A DNA stretch of 64,000 nucleotides from Phoenix dactylifera (taxonomy: Eukaryota; Streptophyta; Magnoliopsida; Arecales; Arecaceae). Below, one piece after another: positions 47,501 to 59,362 of the stretch (positions are counted from its first letter, which is position 1; each line of letters starts with the position of its first letter). Below the pieces are notes generated by a model. The model was not told where the DNA came from. It ran no database searches and saw only the letters and a list, made by a program, of their open reading frames with translations. Location of the stretch: assembly GCF_009389715.1 (NCBI RefSeq), contig NC_052400.1, forward strand, positions 19,065,674 to 19,129,673, written 5' to 3'. Made by a program: the position numbers and the translations under genes.

Positions 47501-50092
47501 AGTTGGTGAAGAGGACGGAGCGGATGGAGGAGAAAAGAACGGAGAAGAGGACATGGAAGGGGAGATGAGATGGAAGATGGGTCTTTCCTGAGATAGGAGC
47601 GTGACATATATTTTCCTTTTTCAAGTCTGATTTAATCAATAATATAAAGAATTAGATTTGATAAAAGTATATGGTATGCTATCTATCTCATAAAATCCGA
47701 TTTAAAATACTTGTTGTACCTAAAACTTAGAATGGTATGTTGCCTACTTAAATAAATAAGCCCTGTCATAATCAAATTTAATAAAATCTTATTTTTTCTG
47801 GAATCTAATAGCCAAAAAATCAACATCAAGCATTGAAGATTGACATTGTAAACAATCAACAAATGCAATTTCTGTTATTGTCAACTTTAGTAGTAGTAAT
47901 AATAGTAGTAGACGAATCTGGTGCTTGATCTCTACGCCATTTGTTTGAACTAGACATAAATACAACTTGAGCTCAATTACCAAACAAATCAAGGTGCATT
48001 GTTAACTTAGGGTGGCTTGGGAGGGGAATGAGATATAAAATATAGTTTCATAAGATCGTTCATGTTTGGTTTGAGAGTGATCCTTCTGCTATAGCGTATG
48101 GATTAATAGAAAGATGCAAACACTGGCCATATATTCTTGCATTAGCAGCTTCACTAACCTCCTTCAAGTGTTCTCTCTCATCTCCACAGTGAAAGTAATT
48201 GATCTTTTATATTGCAGCAAATATAGATATGGATTTTTGAGAGAGTAAATTTGGTCTCTGATTTTGCTCCAGCTATTGCCTATTAGCCTTTGGGGGAACG
48301 TATATTTGTGCCAGTATAATTTGCAAACTATTCGTCCTTTGTTTACTAGGAAAATAAGAACAGAAGCAGCAAGGTGCGACCAAGCTTAAGACATTATTAT
48401 TTAGCATGATTGTAATGCTGGCCAAAAATCCTTCATAAGCGTATGTAACAGTTTATGGTTGGTAGGTAGCCCAATTAATTCCAGTCTAATGCACCCTTCA
48501 ATTAGTAGTTCTCATTGCCTACATTCATCTGTACATCATAATTGGCCCAAAACTAGCTATTACTTATGCGATGTGTAAGGTACAATTTTTTTTTCAATTA
48601 TTAATAAAATGTAACATAGAATTTTTATAATAAAATAGATAACAGAAATAGAATATAATATAATAGACATAAGAGCCTAATTATTTTTTAAAATAAAAAA
48701 AATATATTAATGGTGTCGATAGTTCTTGTGTCCGTGTGATGAATGAAAAGCTTAGCACAAACTGTATCTTTATTTTAGTTATATATAATAAATAATAGAT
48801 GTTTTTTTTCAATCATGGCGTACTACAATATAAAAAAAAAATCCTTTCACTCTAGGGTACAAAAAATTTCAATAGGTGCAGGACATTGTCGAAGTTGCAC
48901 GTGTGAAGCTCATGACTTTTGGTCAGGTTTCATCCTCTAAGAGATGAGTCTAGAATATGCATCTATACAAAGGAGATTCATGCATAGCTAATCATCATGG
49001 AAACATAACTTTACACATTCATGGCTCACAATTAAAATAAATTTCATTTAACCCAAATGGTTAGATTTAGGACATTACTGACATCTTTTTGATAGAAGGA
49101 AATTATATAGGGCTAATCCTCATCCTCCTACCCTACACTTATCTCACCCATCAAGAGCTAACTCCAGCCAGAATTAAACCTCACCCTCTTACTTAGGTGG
49201 CAGGCCATGATACCATCCAAACAAATGCTTCATGAAAATAATATATTTATTATTAAATATTATTAACCGAAATAAATAATTTAGAAGTATAACATATCAA
49301 CTCTTTTGACGAAATTTATCATGTAAAATAAAAGTATGGATACTCTGAAATTTATGTGAATTGGAGAGCTCCAATCTCCAAATCACTACTATCCATATAT
49401 TGTTCCATGAGCCATCATAAAATTGATAATCTTTTCTTATGGTAACATATAGGTACGCCCGGTAACATGTGGATGACCGTGACTTAGAGATTAGATATTT
49501 TCACCTCATATAGAGATTGGAGAGGACTTGAACCCATAAAATTATCTTCTATTATACAAGAAAAACTATACCATGCATTTAAAGAAGAGGAACATTCTGT
49601 TATCTATATATTTTATCTTAGACATTCCAAATCAATCAAATCTGTTTGAGAAAATTTGCATCCATCTCTATCCATATTCCTAACTCATCAGATTTTTTTT
49701 TCATTTTTTTTAAAAATATGGATGCTTTTTTTTTTCCGATTCACATATTTATTTTCTTTATCGTTCACTTTTTTATTTTTATTAATTTATTTTTAATATT
49801 ATATATATATATGTTTGAATATCTGGTATGTATAAATAACCCCAAGAGAGAAAGGATGGCATGGACGTGCCACGCACGATGAGATCGGCCCCACCATGAG
49901 GGAGGGGGGGGATGGAGTGGCGTTTACGGGTCCGGTCCCGATGGTTGCCCAGGGCCCACGGGTCTCCAGTCAAACTCCTCCCCACTAAGTCTCGTGTGAA
50001 TCCCATTTCTCGCCGCTGCCGGCGACCAGTTTTTCTTTTAAAGGAAAAGGGAGGCTGAGCCACCAAATTTACGAGAAAAGTATACATGCGAG

Positions 50093-50094
<2 letters not shown>
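44553..50094. other. Tubby-like upstream region and intergenic DNA
   Basis: The first few hundred bases are the promoter side of the minus-strand Tubby-like gene: a GA-rich leader adjoins the start, and GC content stays raised to about 45200. No TATA box could be fixed. Beyond that the DNA is AT-rich. A purine-rich block occurs at about 47370-47580. No supported gene. Confidence 0.5.

Positions 50095-50172
<78 letters not shown>
50095..50172. repeat. (AT)39 microsatellite
   Basis: An uninterrupted run of 39 AT units, able to extrude a cruciform or hairpin. It is probably highly variable in length. Confidence 0.97.
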
Positions 50173-50175
<3 letters not shown>

Positions 50176-50315
50176 CCGCCAGTCGTTGAGAAAAAGTAGA
50201 TAAAATAATAGATAATACAATGAAGAGGATATTGCACCTCAATAGTTAGGAGTTAAGTTTAGCTTCTGTTTTTTTGTTCAATTTAGCTTTCTATTAGAAT
50301 GCTGCTTTCTTTCCA

Positions 50316-50339
50316 CCAAAAAAAAAAAAAAAAAAAAAA
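50316..50339. repeat. Poly-A run of about 22-24
   Basis: An A homopolymer follows TTTCCACC. It could be the tail of an old retroposed sequence, but no body is recognised upstream. Confidence 0.8.
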
Positions 50340-50629
50340 CAGTTCTTGAACAGTAGTATATTATATCATCAGAAATTCAGCAAAATTAAATAAAAATATT
50401 TTAGTTGAACTACCATCGTGATAATGGCCGTCACCAGCCAGCTAGCTGCTCGTCGCGGCCCGCAAAAATAAAATAAAAAATAATTGATAAAATAACTGAA
50501 ATCTTATCTCAGTTTTGAAAACTTAAAAACAATAATGAGGACCGGAAAAAAAAAGAAAAATGAGGAAAAGATGGGGATCGGATAGGGGGTTGGGGCTGGA
50601 GAGAGAAAACAAGAACCGGGACACCGAGA

Positions 50630-50654
50630 GGGGGGGGGGGGGGGGGGGGGGGGG
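50630..50654 (+). repeat. Poly-G homopolymer of 25
   Basis: Twenty-five consecutive G residues follow ACACCGAGA. The run lies about 510 bases before the start of the receptor-kinase pseudogene and could form G-quadruplex structures. The exact length may be unreliable because such runs are hard to sequence. Confidence 0.9.
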
Positions 50655-52980
50655 TTATGAAATCCGTCGAGCAACTTCGGTAAAAAGTGCAGAGAAGAGA
50701 GGAAAAAACGGCAATCCCCACTGTGCTCTCTTTTTTCTTTCACTCCCAACCCTGCCAACCCCCAACCACGTTCGCCTCATGATCCCCTCACCCTCCTTTC
50801 TCTCCGGCATTTCATCAGATAACTTGCACCATTCAAAGTCTCCTTCGAATTATTTCTTCCTAAAACAATCATTTCCCCTTCTTCCTGAAGGACCAAGTTA
50901 AATCCTAAGCCTTTCTATATATATTATAAAAGACGAGGGACAGAAATCTGAAAGTCACTCCATGGATTGCCCAAGAGATTTCTACGTAGATAGGAGAAAA
51001 TTTTGGGTACAGCTTGTTGTTGCACGGCGCGATTCCCTCGTCGGCTTCGGGCCTAGGAACCGAGAAGGGAAACGTGCATTGCTGTGAGAGGAGAATCTGG
51101 CTATTAGGTTGAGTCTCGACGTTCCGGGGGGTCGTCGTTGCCGCAGCCTTCGGCATTGAGAGAAATGGGAGGAAGAATGGAATCTTTCTGAGCCACAGCT
51201 TTACAAGGTCTTGTGGGTTGTCGTGATGCTTCATCTGCATAGTGATGAATGCCTGTCGCTTAATCTCGAAGGTTTATAAGTTTTCTTCAATTTCTTTATA
51301 AATATACTTTCTATCACTGACACTAATGCAATCTTTGTCTCCTAGTGTTCGTAATGTGGTTGGAATTGAAGGATTGGCTTTGTTGGAGTTCTGCTCGAAA
51401 GTCCAGGTTGATTCTAATGGCGCCCTTGAAAATTGGGATCCTTCGGACTGCGACCCGTGCAAGTGGTCAGGCGTCCATTGCACTGACGGCAAAGTAGAGA
51501 TTTTGTAAGTTCATTGTCCTCTTTTTCCCCTTTTGGCCCATAAACTTTGAAAAACCTTTTGTCGTTCTTGTCGTGATTTCTATCCCTTTCACTTGGTATT
51601 CTCGAAATATTTGCTATTTCACTTGGTTGACATTGATACTCTTGCTTTGTTGGAGCTAGAGAACATGCGATCCTCGATGTGTTAGGGCTAAGGACTAATT
51701 AAAAAGGCACATCGCTCATGTTTGCTATTGATAATTGATAGCAGCAGGAGTACAAATCCAGTTCTTTTCTGACTATCAAGAAATGATGCCATAATGAATT
51801 GGCAATCCTTAAAAGGCTACTAATTGTTGAATTGAATATTGTATCCATGAAGAGTAGAACAGGCTGATTGTTTGTGCTTTATGTGATTGGGAATTGCAAA
51901 TATCATGATTGAAATTCTCTATATGTTTGTTTCATCCCAGAACTACTTTCACTTCTACAATAAAGCATCAATTATATGTTTCCATCTGCATGCATGCGTG
52001 CATATTCACAAACATACACAAGCACATGCACATTGAGATCTGAATTTCTTCTATCTGCATATAGCTCCTTTCTGCAGTATTCTTTTGTAGATCAAACTAG
52101 TATTCATAGAATTGCTACTTTGAACATTTACTGATACATGAATATGTCAGCTTCTGGCATAGTGGTCTGCAACAACTGAAAAGATAACACCTTTATGATG
52201 CCACTCAAAAGAATACTAATATGTTTTCTTGACATCTTGTTTTTTGTAGTGGTAGTTGACATCTTGCCTTTTTATGAAACTATCTGGATCTTTCTCTGTA
52301 TACTCTCTCAATTTCTTTCAAATGTTTCAACAAAGGAAGCCTCCTATTTTACAGGATCAAGTTCAGAAGGGGCTCCCCTGCACATAGCCATGGAGAGAAA
52401 CATGGCATGAACTTACCAAGTGAGTGTAGATCCTTTTTACTGGTAAAGATAAGCTTCATGGCCATAACCAAACATGCTATATATGCCTTCTAACATTATA
52501 TTCTTCCATCTGCTGCAGGTTTCACTGAGCAATATCTTGTGGAAAATGTATGGCACATTGTAAATTCTGTTCATCGTAAGCTACTTCAGGATGCTCACAC
52601 TCCCTGCTGCTCCGTTAAAAGGTGTCATTCCTCAAGAAGTTGTTGACGTTCCATCTACTGGAAGTGGCTCATTTCAGGCAGTTCCAAATAATGGGAGTGG
52701 CAAGGACCTACTTGCAGCATTTATTCAGCAGAGAAATGTACCTCCTGCTTCTATTTTACCTCATCCCAAAGGCACGCCTCCAAAAGAAAGCAATACATAG
52801 GACAATGACTCTGCACTAAGTGGAATAATAAGAAAGTGGGCACTTGTTCTTGTACTTCCAGGGCTTGTTTTACTTCTTACTATTACTGGAAGCACTGTCA
52901 TGCGCCACATCCAGGGAGGGGACAAAAAAGCTCCTTGGAAGACTGAACTAAGTGGTCAGTTGCAAAAGGCACTCATTACA

Positions 52981-55245
52981 GGTGAGTCTTTATTATCTGA
53001 TTCCATTTTTTAAGACAATAATCTGATTGAATGTTCGACATGCTATTACATTAAATAGAAAATGGAAAAAAGATCCCATATTTCTTCATATATCCAGGTA
53101 TTAAAAATAAGATTATTATTTATATTAGACACATTTTGGTAGCAGCTGAATGAGAACCTAACAATCAAGAGAAGTAAATGCAAATGGTGATCTGTTCTTA
53201 TTAATGGAGCCCGAGGTTGCAGTTGTAGGCGACTGAAATTATCAATTCATGACATTCCACACACAACTGGAATGGCTTTACATTGCTGCAGAGATAGATA
53301 AGGCAAAACAGATTGGTTAACAAGACATTGTAGAGAGAGATATGGAGACATGGAGACATGGAATGAACTTGATGGTGCTACCTTTGGTTACTCAAAACTT
53401 ATGTCAGGTTTGGGACTTCATGGAGAGGATTGGTAACTGCTGGAGACAATGGGTTGTTTAATTCCTTGAAAACTATTTGAGAAATTCAGCAATTTGATCT
53501 TCCAATGATAGAAGCTATGCGGAGAGTCGACATCAATTTAAGTTTTACTTTACCACTTGTTGAATAATGAAATTGGGAACCTATAAAACATACCATTTAT
53601 CGCAACAAAGTGGCAGAGTTTAGTGACGCTGACACCCATATGATGAAGACATCTATAGCCAAATTACCTTGTGAAGTATCCTTGTCATTGCGTGATGCTC
53701 AACCTTAATTTTGGCAGGAGAGACAATATCATGATTTTTACCCTTTCAACTTCTAAGAAAAATGAAGTTTCTCTCCCAGAAAGGTTTTTAAACTGGGTCC
53801 TTCTCATTTTTCGGGGTTTATAATCACAAACAATGATCCTAAAGGAACATACATCCGTCATATAGCATCTAACCAAAAGGTTGCCTGCCCAATCCATCGA
53901 CATTGGCATGGAGCTGTAGCAAGAGTTTTGTGCATAAATATAGAAGCAAGAAGTGAGAGATGGTGCTGCAGAGGTATGGAATTGGATAAAGTGTAAAATG
54001 AAAGGAGAAAGTGATGTTGTGATGTAGGTATGATGTAATATCTGGACTGAATGTCACAAGTGATTCTATAATGTTGGTATCAAATAATTGGTTAGTGCTG
54101 CATATGATATGAACTATGTCAAGTGGGAGATTTTGGACCCCACCCCACCCAACGTGACTCTTCATATTAAGACATAGCTACATCATTTATCAGAAGTCAC
54201 TTGAGTCATTTAGGTTGGTGAAATTTCTGAGTAGTGCTTCACTACAAGGAGACTTGTGGAAATCGCCCACTCAGAAGATCCAAGAACATAGATTGCTAAC
54301 CTCGATCTTCTATGTCCTTGTGATGTACAAAATTTTCATTGTCTAAATGAGTTGGTGATGGGTTCCCATCTTTAAATCAAAGAAAAGAAAGAAAGAGTAT
54401 AGACGACCAAAATATTCACTTAACGAGAAAATGTTGCTTTAGAAGGCATTTACAGAAGAACCATTCTTGATGTTGAGAGCAATTTCTTTTTAAATATGAA
54501 GCTCAGTTGAGCTTGAGTTGTCAGTGAAAATGGCTTGGTCATATAAACTCAAGGTGAACATGTTATACCGATGACTATACAACAGCACTCAGACTTGATG
54601 CATCATATGATCTTACCAACTGGCTTTGTTGACTTGTCAATCTTGCTAAGCATATCAACCCTTGTACATTTTTTCCTATAGTGTAAAAAGTTAGTACTTG
54701 ATGAGTGCAGGCATTGCACACAGTAACATTGTAAGAGTGTAATTTTAGCAGTAACTACCATGTTCAAAAGTAATATCGAAGACCTTCTTGCCATTGACTT
54801 TCGTGGCTTGTTAGGCCCCGTAGCAGTATATTAAGACTGGAGCATTTACCAGAGATATACTGAAGAAAGAGTCAGTCAGCAGTCCACAATTTCCATTCTT
54901 ATTTTTCGTTTATTCCTCTTATATTCAGTTACTGTTGCAAAATTAATAATAAGCATGACATAGTTTACATGACACAGATGACGTTTATAGCAAGCCTTTT
55001 TATTATGACTATGCTGGTTTTAAAGCTTACAGCTTCAACTTTCAACATTCTGAGTTTTTGTCTCCAACTGGAGGTTCCATAATTTATGCTTGTTCTTGCA
55101 ATGTCAAACATTTTTGAGAAGAAGTGCAGTATAAACATTCAGCTATATCAAATAATAAGTTTCTTAATTTAAATATAGCTTTTCATCATGTAAGTATATA
55201 ACTTTATAAAATGTGAATATTTCACTTTATTTGCATATCTTCAGG
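52981..55245. other. 2.3-kb intron of the receptor-kinase pseudogene, no gene seen
   Basis: AT-rich sequence between the membrane-segment exon and the first kinase exon. It may contain an old insertion, but I could find no inverted ends, LTR or coding remnant. Confidence 0.4.
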
Positions 55246-55499
55246 GGTACCAAAATTACAATGATCAGAACTGGAAGATGCTCGTGAGGACTTCAGCAAC
55301 ATTTTAAATTCTTATCCAGATTGCACTATGTTTAAAGGGACGTTATCAAGTGGAGTTGAGATTGCTGTTATTTCTACCAAAATTGCATCTATCAAAGATT
55401 GGTCAAGACGTTCAGAAATGCATGTTGGAAGAAGGTTTTTGATTCTTTGTCCTTGTTATTTTATGCATTTTGAACGTAATTTATGTTGGCATATCTCAG

Positions 55500-55500
<1 letters not shown>

Positions 55501-55542
<42 letters not shown>
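55501..55542. repeat. (TA)21 microsatellite in a pseudogene intron
   Basis: An uninterrupted run of 21 TA units between two kinase-domain exon remnants of the pseudogene. Confidence 0.95.
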
Positions 55543-55545
<3 letters not shown>

Positions 55546-56634
55546 CCTTTATTCATATTGTGTAGATAGACACATTATCACGAGTGAATCATAAAAACTT
55601 CGTCAATCTTATTGGTTACTGCAAGGAAGATGAACCCTTTATGAGGATGATGGTGTTTGAATATGCTCCTAATGGGACTCTATTTGATCATCTTCGTGGT
55701 AGGAATCCTGATCTGATGATTTAATTGGATTTTGAGAGGATTACAAATGCAAAGAACATATTGACGTTTTCTGGCTTTGCAGTCAAAGTATTTGAACCTC
55801 TTGAGTGGGGTGCGAGAATGAGGATTATTATGGGAATAGCTAACTTCAGTACATGCACCATGAGCTTGACCCGCCCGTGGCATTCTCTGATCTGCATTCA
55901 AATTGTATCTTTATGATGGATGATTATGCTGCCGAGGTATGTTAACATGTCTCTCTGTGTACTACTTTTCTTCCACACTCTTTGTACGAAAATTGATAAT
56001 CCTCTACAGATTGCCGATCTCAGTATGTGGAAAGAATTCTGAATCACCTTTCAGTGATCCTTGGACCAATGTTTACAGTTTTGGATTACTTACATTGGAA
56101 ATCATTTCTGGAAAACTTCCATATTCTGAAGAACAAGGTTCCCTCCTGAATTGGGTAAGACCTGCTTTTACATCCTCGCAGACAATCGCATAAGAAATAC
56201 ACCCATTTGTGTGGCTATTTCTTGTATTTGTCTGCTTGCATGCAAAAGTTTCTGTTGATGCTAGAAATTTGGTAGTCACATTTTTCTCAAAAATCTGTAA
56301 AAGCGATGCAGGTTTATTTTCTTGAACATTGTTAAACATATTCTTGCTACCGGTTTATCTAATTTGCTAAATTGACGGGCCATGGAGTATATGAATGATA
56401 AGCATAACTTTAGGCATCTGATTGATCCCGTATTGAGGAACTTCAAATACAATGACTTAGATATTGTATGCGACGTAATTCGAGAATGCATTCATCCAGA
56501 TCCAAAGCACAGGCCAAATATGAAGGAGATAACTGCTCGGTTAAGTGCTAGCGATCTCCCCTGATGCAGCAACACCAAGACTTTCTCCTCGTTGGTGGGC
56601 AGAGCTTGAGATCCTCTCAGTGGAAGCAAGTTAA

Positions 56635-58461
56635 AAGAAAAATTTTGACTGGTTACCCCCATTGTATTCCCCTTTGTAGAATTAATGCAAAATATTTGTG
56701 CATGCGGTTGCTTCTTCTCCTATACTGATTTCACTGTACCACCCATTCTCTTCCATATCCCGTCCAGCAGATTTCTCTCTCTCTCCTGTTCTTTTTCCTC
56801 CCCACTGGCAATTTCAATGAAGTGTGATCCACGGGGTCATGCGTGGTTTATTTAATCTCCCAACTTACAGGAACTTTGAGAGGGACTGGGATGTGAGAAG
56901 TACGAGTGCTTGGATTTGAGGTCTTTCTACAACATATTTATTGCAAATTTTGTAGAATTCTCAATCCTTTTAGTACCACTTAACTTGCTGGCCGTATTTT
57001 TCGTCCTATTGGCCAAGTGCTTGAATCTACCGATCAAGTATAACTTCGGCTTGCTGATCAAGTACAATTTGGTTGGCTGACTAAGTACAACTTCAGCTTA
57101 CTAGCCGAGTACTTTGGGTTGCTGACAGAGCTCTCGATTTATATTTTGGTACTCGATCAAAAGCTGTACTTAGTCGACCCACTGAAAATGTCTTTTTTGA
57201 AAACTTACTACTATTCAACGAAAAACCATTCTATGAAAGTCGGCCCACTTCCATTATTTGGCTATTGAACATGTTTAGAAAATGAAACTGGACAGGAGGA
57301 AAGAATGTAAGCTATTCTTCAAAATTTGGGCATGATCATAGTTAGAATTTTACCACCATGCCGACCAAAGTTGATAACGACATCATTTCAAGAATAATGG
57401 TTGTAGACCTAAGACTATTGTTATGTCAAACACTTCAAAAAGCCTTTCCAGATACATGAAACTAGAACTCACTTCCCTCAAATTCTACAATTATACGTGC
57501 ATATAGGTAGTAACCTCAAAAATTAATTTGATTTCTTCTTACGAAAGAACTACTGACCTCTATTCAGATGCATGATATCTAGTGGTAGGAAGTCCATCTA
57601 GATGGCAGAATAGACTGAGTTGCTACCTAAATCCTTGCTGACAAATTACGCTTGGATCTGGATTGATCTTAATATTCTCGGCTATACGAGCGATGCCGGT
57701 CGAAGTCACAACTTCATATATACCAGTCGAAGCCCCTCTTGCCTTGGCCGCTTGATGTATACCCCACAACTCCAATAGGCATCCTTCCATCCACCAATTT
57801 CTTTTCTTCCATGACCACAAGAATCTGGAAGAGCTTCCAAGCCCTGTAGTGGCGCCGTGCCATTTTCCTCGGCCAACCTTCTTCTGGGCCACAAATCATC
57901 AAGTCTATTTAGATGTTTCAGTGCCGTCACCAGTCCACCCAATTTTCTTAGGATGCCCACACTACGTTGATGTGATACTGCTGAAGTGCTCGTTTAGGCC
58001 TCGAGGAAAATCCTAAACGTTGTTACGCCCCACAGCAAAGCCAAAATTCCATAACGTTTGTCCACAATGCATGAGGCCCACTGCAAAAGATTCTATCTTG
58101 TTCATGACATGTTGGATTTTGAATGGATACGATGATTGATAGCAACCTAAAGAGGATATCTATTACTGGATTCACCGAGAAAAATCGATAGCCCTCTAAA
58201 TAATGAAGAGAAGACAAAAAGCCTTCCAGAAATATCTCGTTAAGGGACAATCTTTGCTTGCAGTAAGCTCTTTGAACTGTCCCTCCTCTAGCTGGTGGCA
58301 GGAAATATCCCCACGCAAAAGGTTAGTAACGTGGGTCTAAACGACCACGATATCCTACTCCCATCAAGTTTTCTCATGTGTGGCCTGAGATAAGTCTTAT
58401 TTGTCATGCATCTGTTATAGTTTCCATGATTTTGTTTGTTTTTCGAGTGAGGGGGAACTAA
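56635..58461. other. Intergenic, no supported gene
   Basis: It includes the former 3' flank of the pseudogene. A degenerate repeat of about 31-34 bp, built on TACAACTTCGGCTTGCTGATCAAG-like units, occurs at about 57015-57135. Overlapping minus-strand frames at 57623-57960 are short and contain no domain I recognise. Confidence 0.45.
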
Positions 58462-58716
58462 TAGCTTTCAAGATATAAGAACATCGGAAAAGAAACAATA
58501 ATGTCCACAGGATATAATGAGGGAGAACTAAAATATTCATGTGGGAATAGCACCAAAAATATATAGCTTTCAGATATAAGAACATAGGAAAAGGAACAAT
58601 ATTGTCCTCAGGATATAATGAGGGAGAACTAAAATATTCATGTGGTGATAGCACCAAAAAAATGTAGCTTTCAAGATATAGGAACAAAAAAAAAAGGAAC
58701 AATAATGTCCTCAGAA
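58462..58716. repeat. Tandem repeat, unit about 102 bp, 2.5 copies
   Basis: Copies start at 58462, 58564 and 58665, each with TAGCTTTCA-AGATATA, then AACAATAaTGTCC, GGATATAATGAGGGAG and TATTCATGTGG. The third copy stops half-way. It lies about 80 bp before a TATA box of the CIPK gene. Confidence 0.9.
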
Positions 58717-58794
58717 TAATGCACGATAATTTATAACATATACTCCTAGTAGGCTAGTAGTTTGAGGTTCAGCCACCAACGTGGTTAACAGCCA

Positions 58795-58801
58795 TATAAA
58801 T
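58795..58801 (+). promoter_or_regulatory. Putative TATA box of the CIPK gene
   Basis: TATAAAT in the context GCCATATAAATGG lies 568 bases before the preferred start codon. If used, the transcript would have a long leader of about 530 nt containing the CT tract. No closer TATA box was found. Confidence 0.4.
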
Positions 58802-59128
58802 GGAAGCACTTCTTGTCGTGCACGCTCGAGGCTGGTTAGATCTCAACGAGTTTGCGCGGATTTCTCCTTGCAAAGCTCTCGTTGCATCTAAGGCTCACGA
58901 GCCATAGTTTCAATACAACTATCGCTCATGAGCCGTGACGTACCAAAGATAGCACCTTCATAACATCCACAGCCTATGTCCGGAGAATAAGACACAAAAT
59001 TCCTCACCCGTCTCAGGGTCGGTCTATCTTTAGCCAAGCGATTTCTCCATACCGGCTGGGAAGGAGCTCAGGAGTTTATGGCCTCATACTCAGATAAACA
59101 ACCTGAGACACCAAACCACCCCAACCCA

Positions 59129-59130
<2 letters not shown>

Positions 59131-59170
<40 letters not shown>
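59131..59170 (+). repeat. (CT)20 microsatellite in the CIPK leader
   Basis: Twenty CT units, typical of GAGA-type tracts in plant 5' leaders. It is also translated as Ser-Leu repeats if the upstream in-frame ATG at 59078 is used. Confidence 0.95.
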
Positions 59171-59173
<3 letters not shown>

Positions 59174-59362
59174 CCCTCCTCCTTGGAGGATCCCATCAAA
59201 CCTGCCAAAGGGCAAGGTGTTTGGTTCCTCCAATTGCCCTTCTCTCCGTCATGCCATGTCCTTCAAGAGAAGGAGAGATGCAGAGAGATGCATTCAGAAT
59301 CTCCCAAGCTGATCACCTTGTTATGTGATCAAGGCAATTCCTCAGCGAAAGGCGACCAAGAG

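Larger units (their letters stand above)
51165..56634 (+). pseudogene. LRR receptor-like pseudokinase, MRH1/MALE DISCOVERER type, decayed
   Basis: Order of remnants: a start and signal-peptide exon (51165-51271), LRR N-cap exon (to 51505, ENWDPSDCDPCKWSGVHC), pre-membrane exon (about 52520-52980) with a membrane segment (ALVLVLPGLVLLLTITG), and kinase exons near 55246-55439, 55566-55700, 55784-55936, 56010-56155 and 56380-56634. The conserved C-terminus SPRWWAELEILSVEAS can be read before TAA at 56632. Family members are plasma-membrane receptors with catalytically inactive kinase domains. Lesions: an extra base in the start exon, no LRR exons between 51506 and 52500, a frameshift near 52590, TAG at 52798, TGA replacing an expected Arg codon at about 55261, a net 4-base loss near 55840, another shift near 56035, and one just before the C-terminus. 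It cannot make a full protein. A truncated transcript is possible. Confidence 0.85.

Noticed and set aside
47298..47639. Overlapping minus-strand frames rich in Phe, Ser and Pro
   Set aside because: Translation of a purine-rich plus-strand block; low complexity and no family similarity.
57623..57960. Three overlapping minus-strand frames as a retroelement gag
   Set aside because: No zinc knuckle, protease or other motif is visible; frames overlap each other and end quickly.
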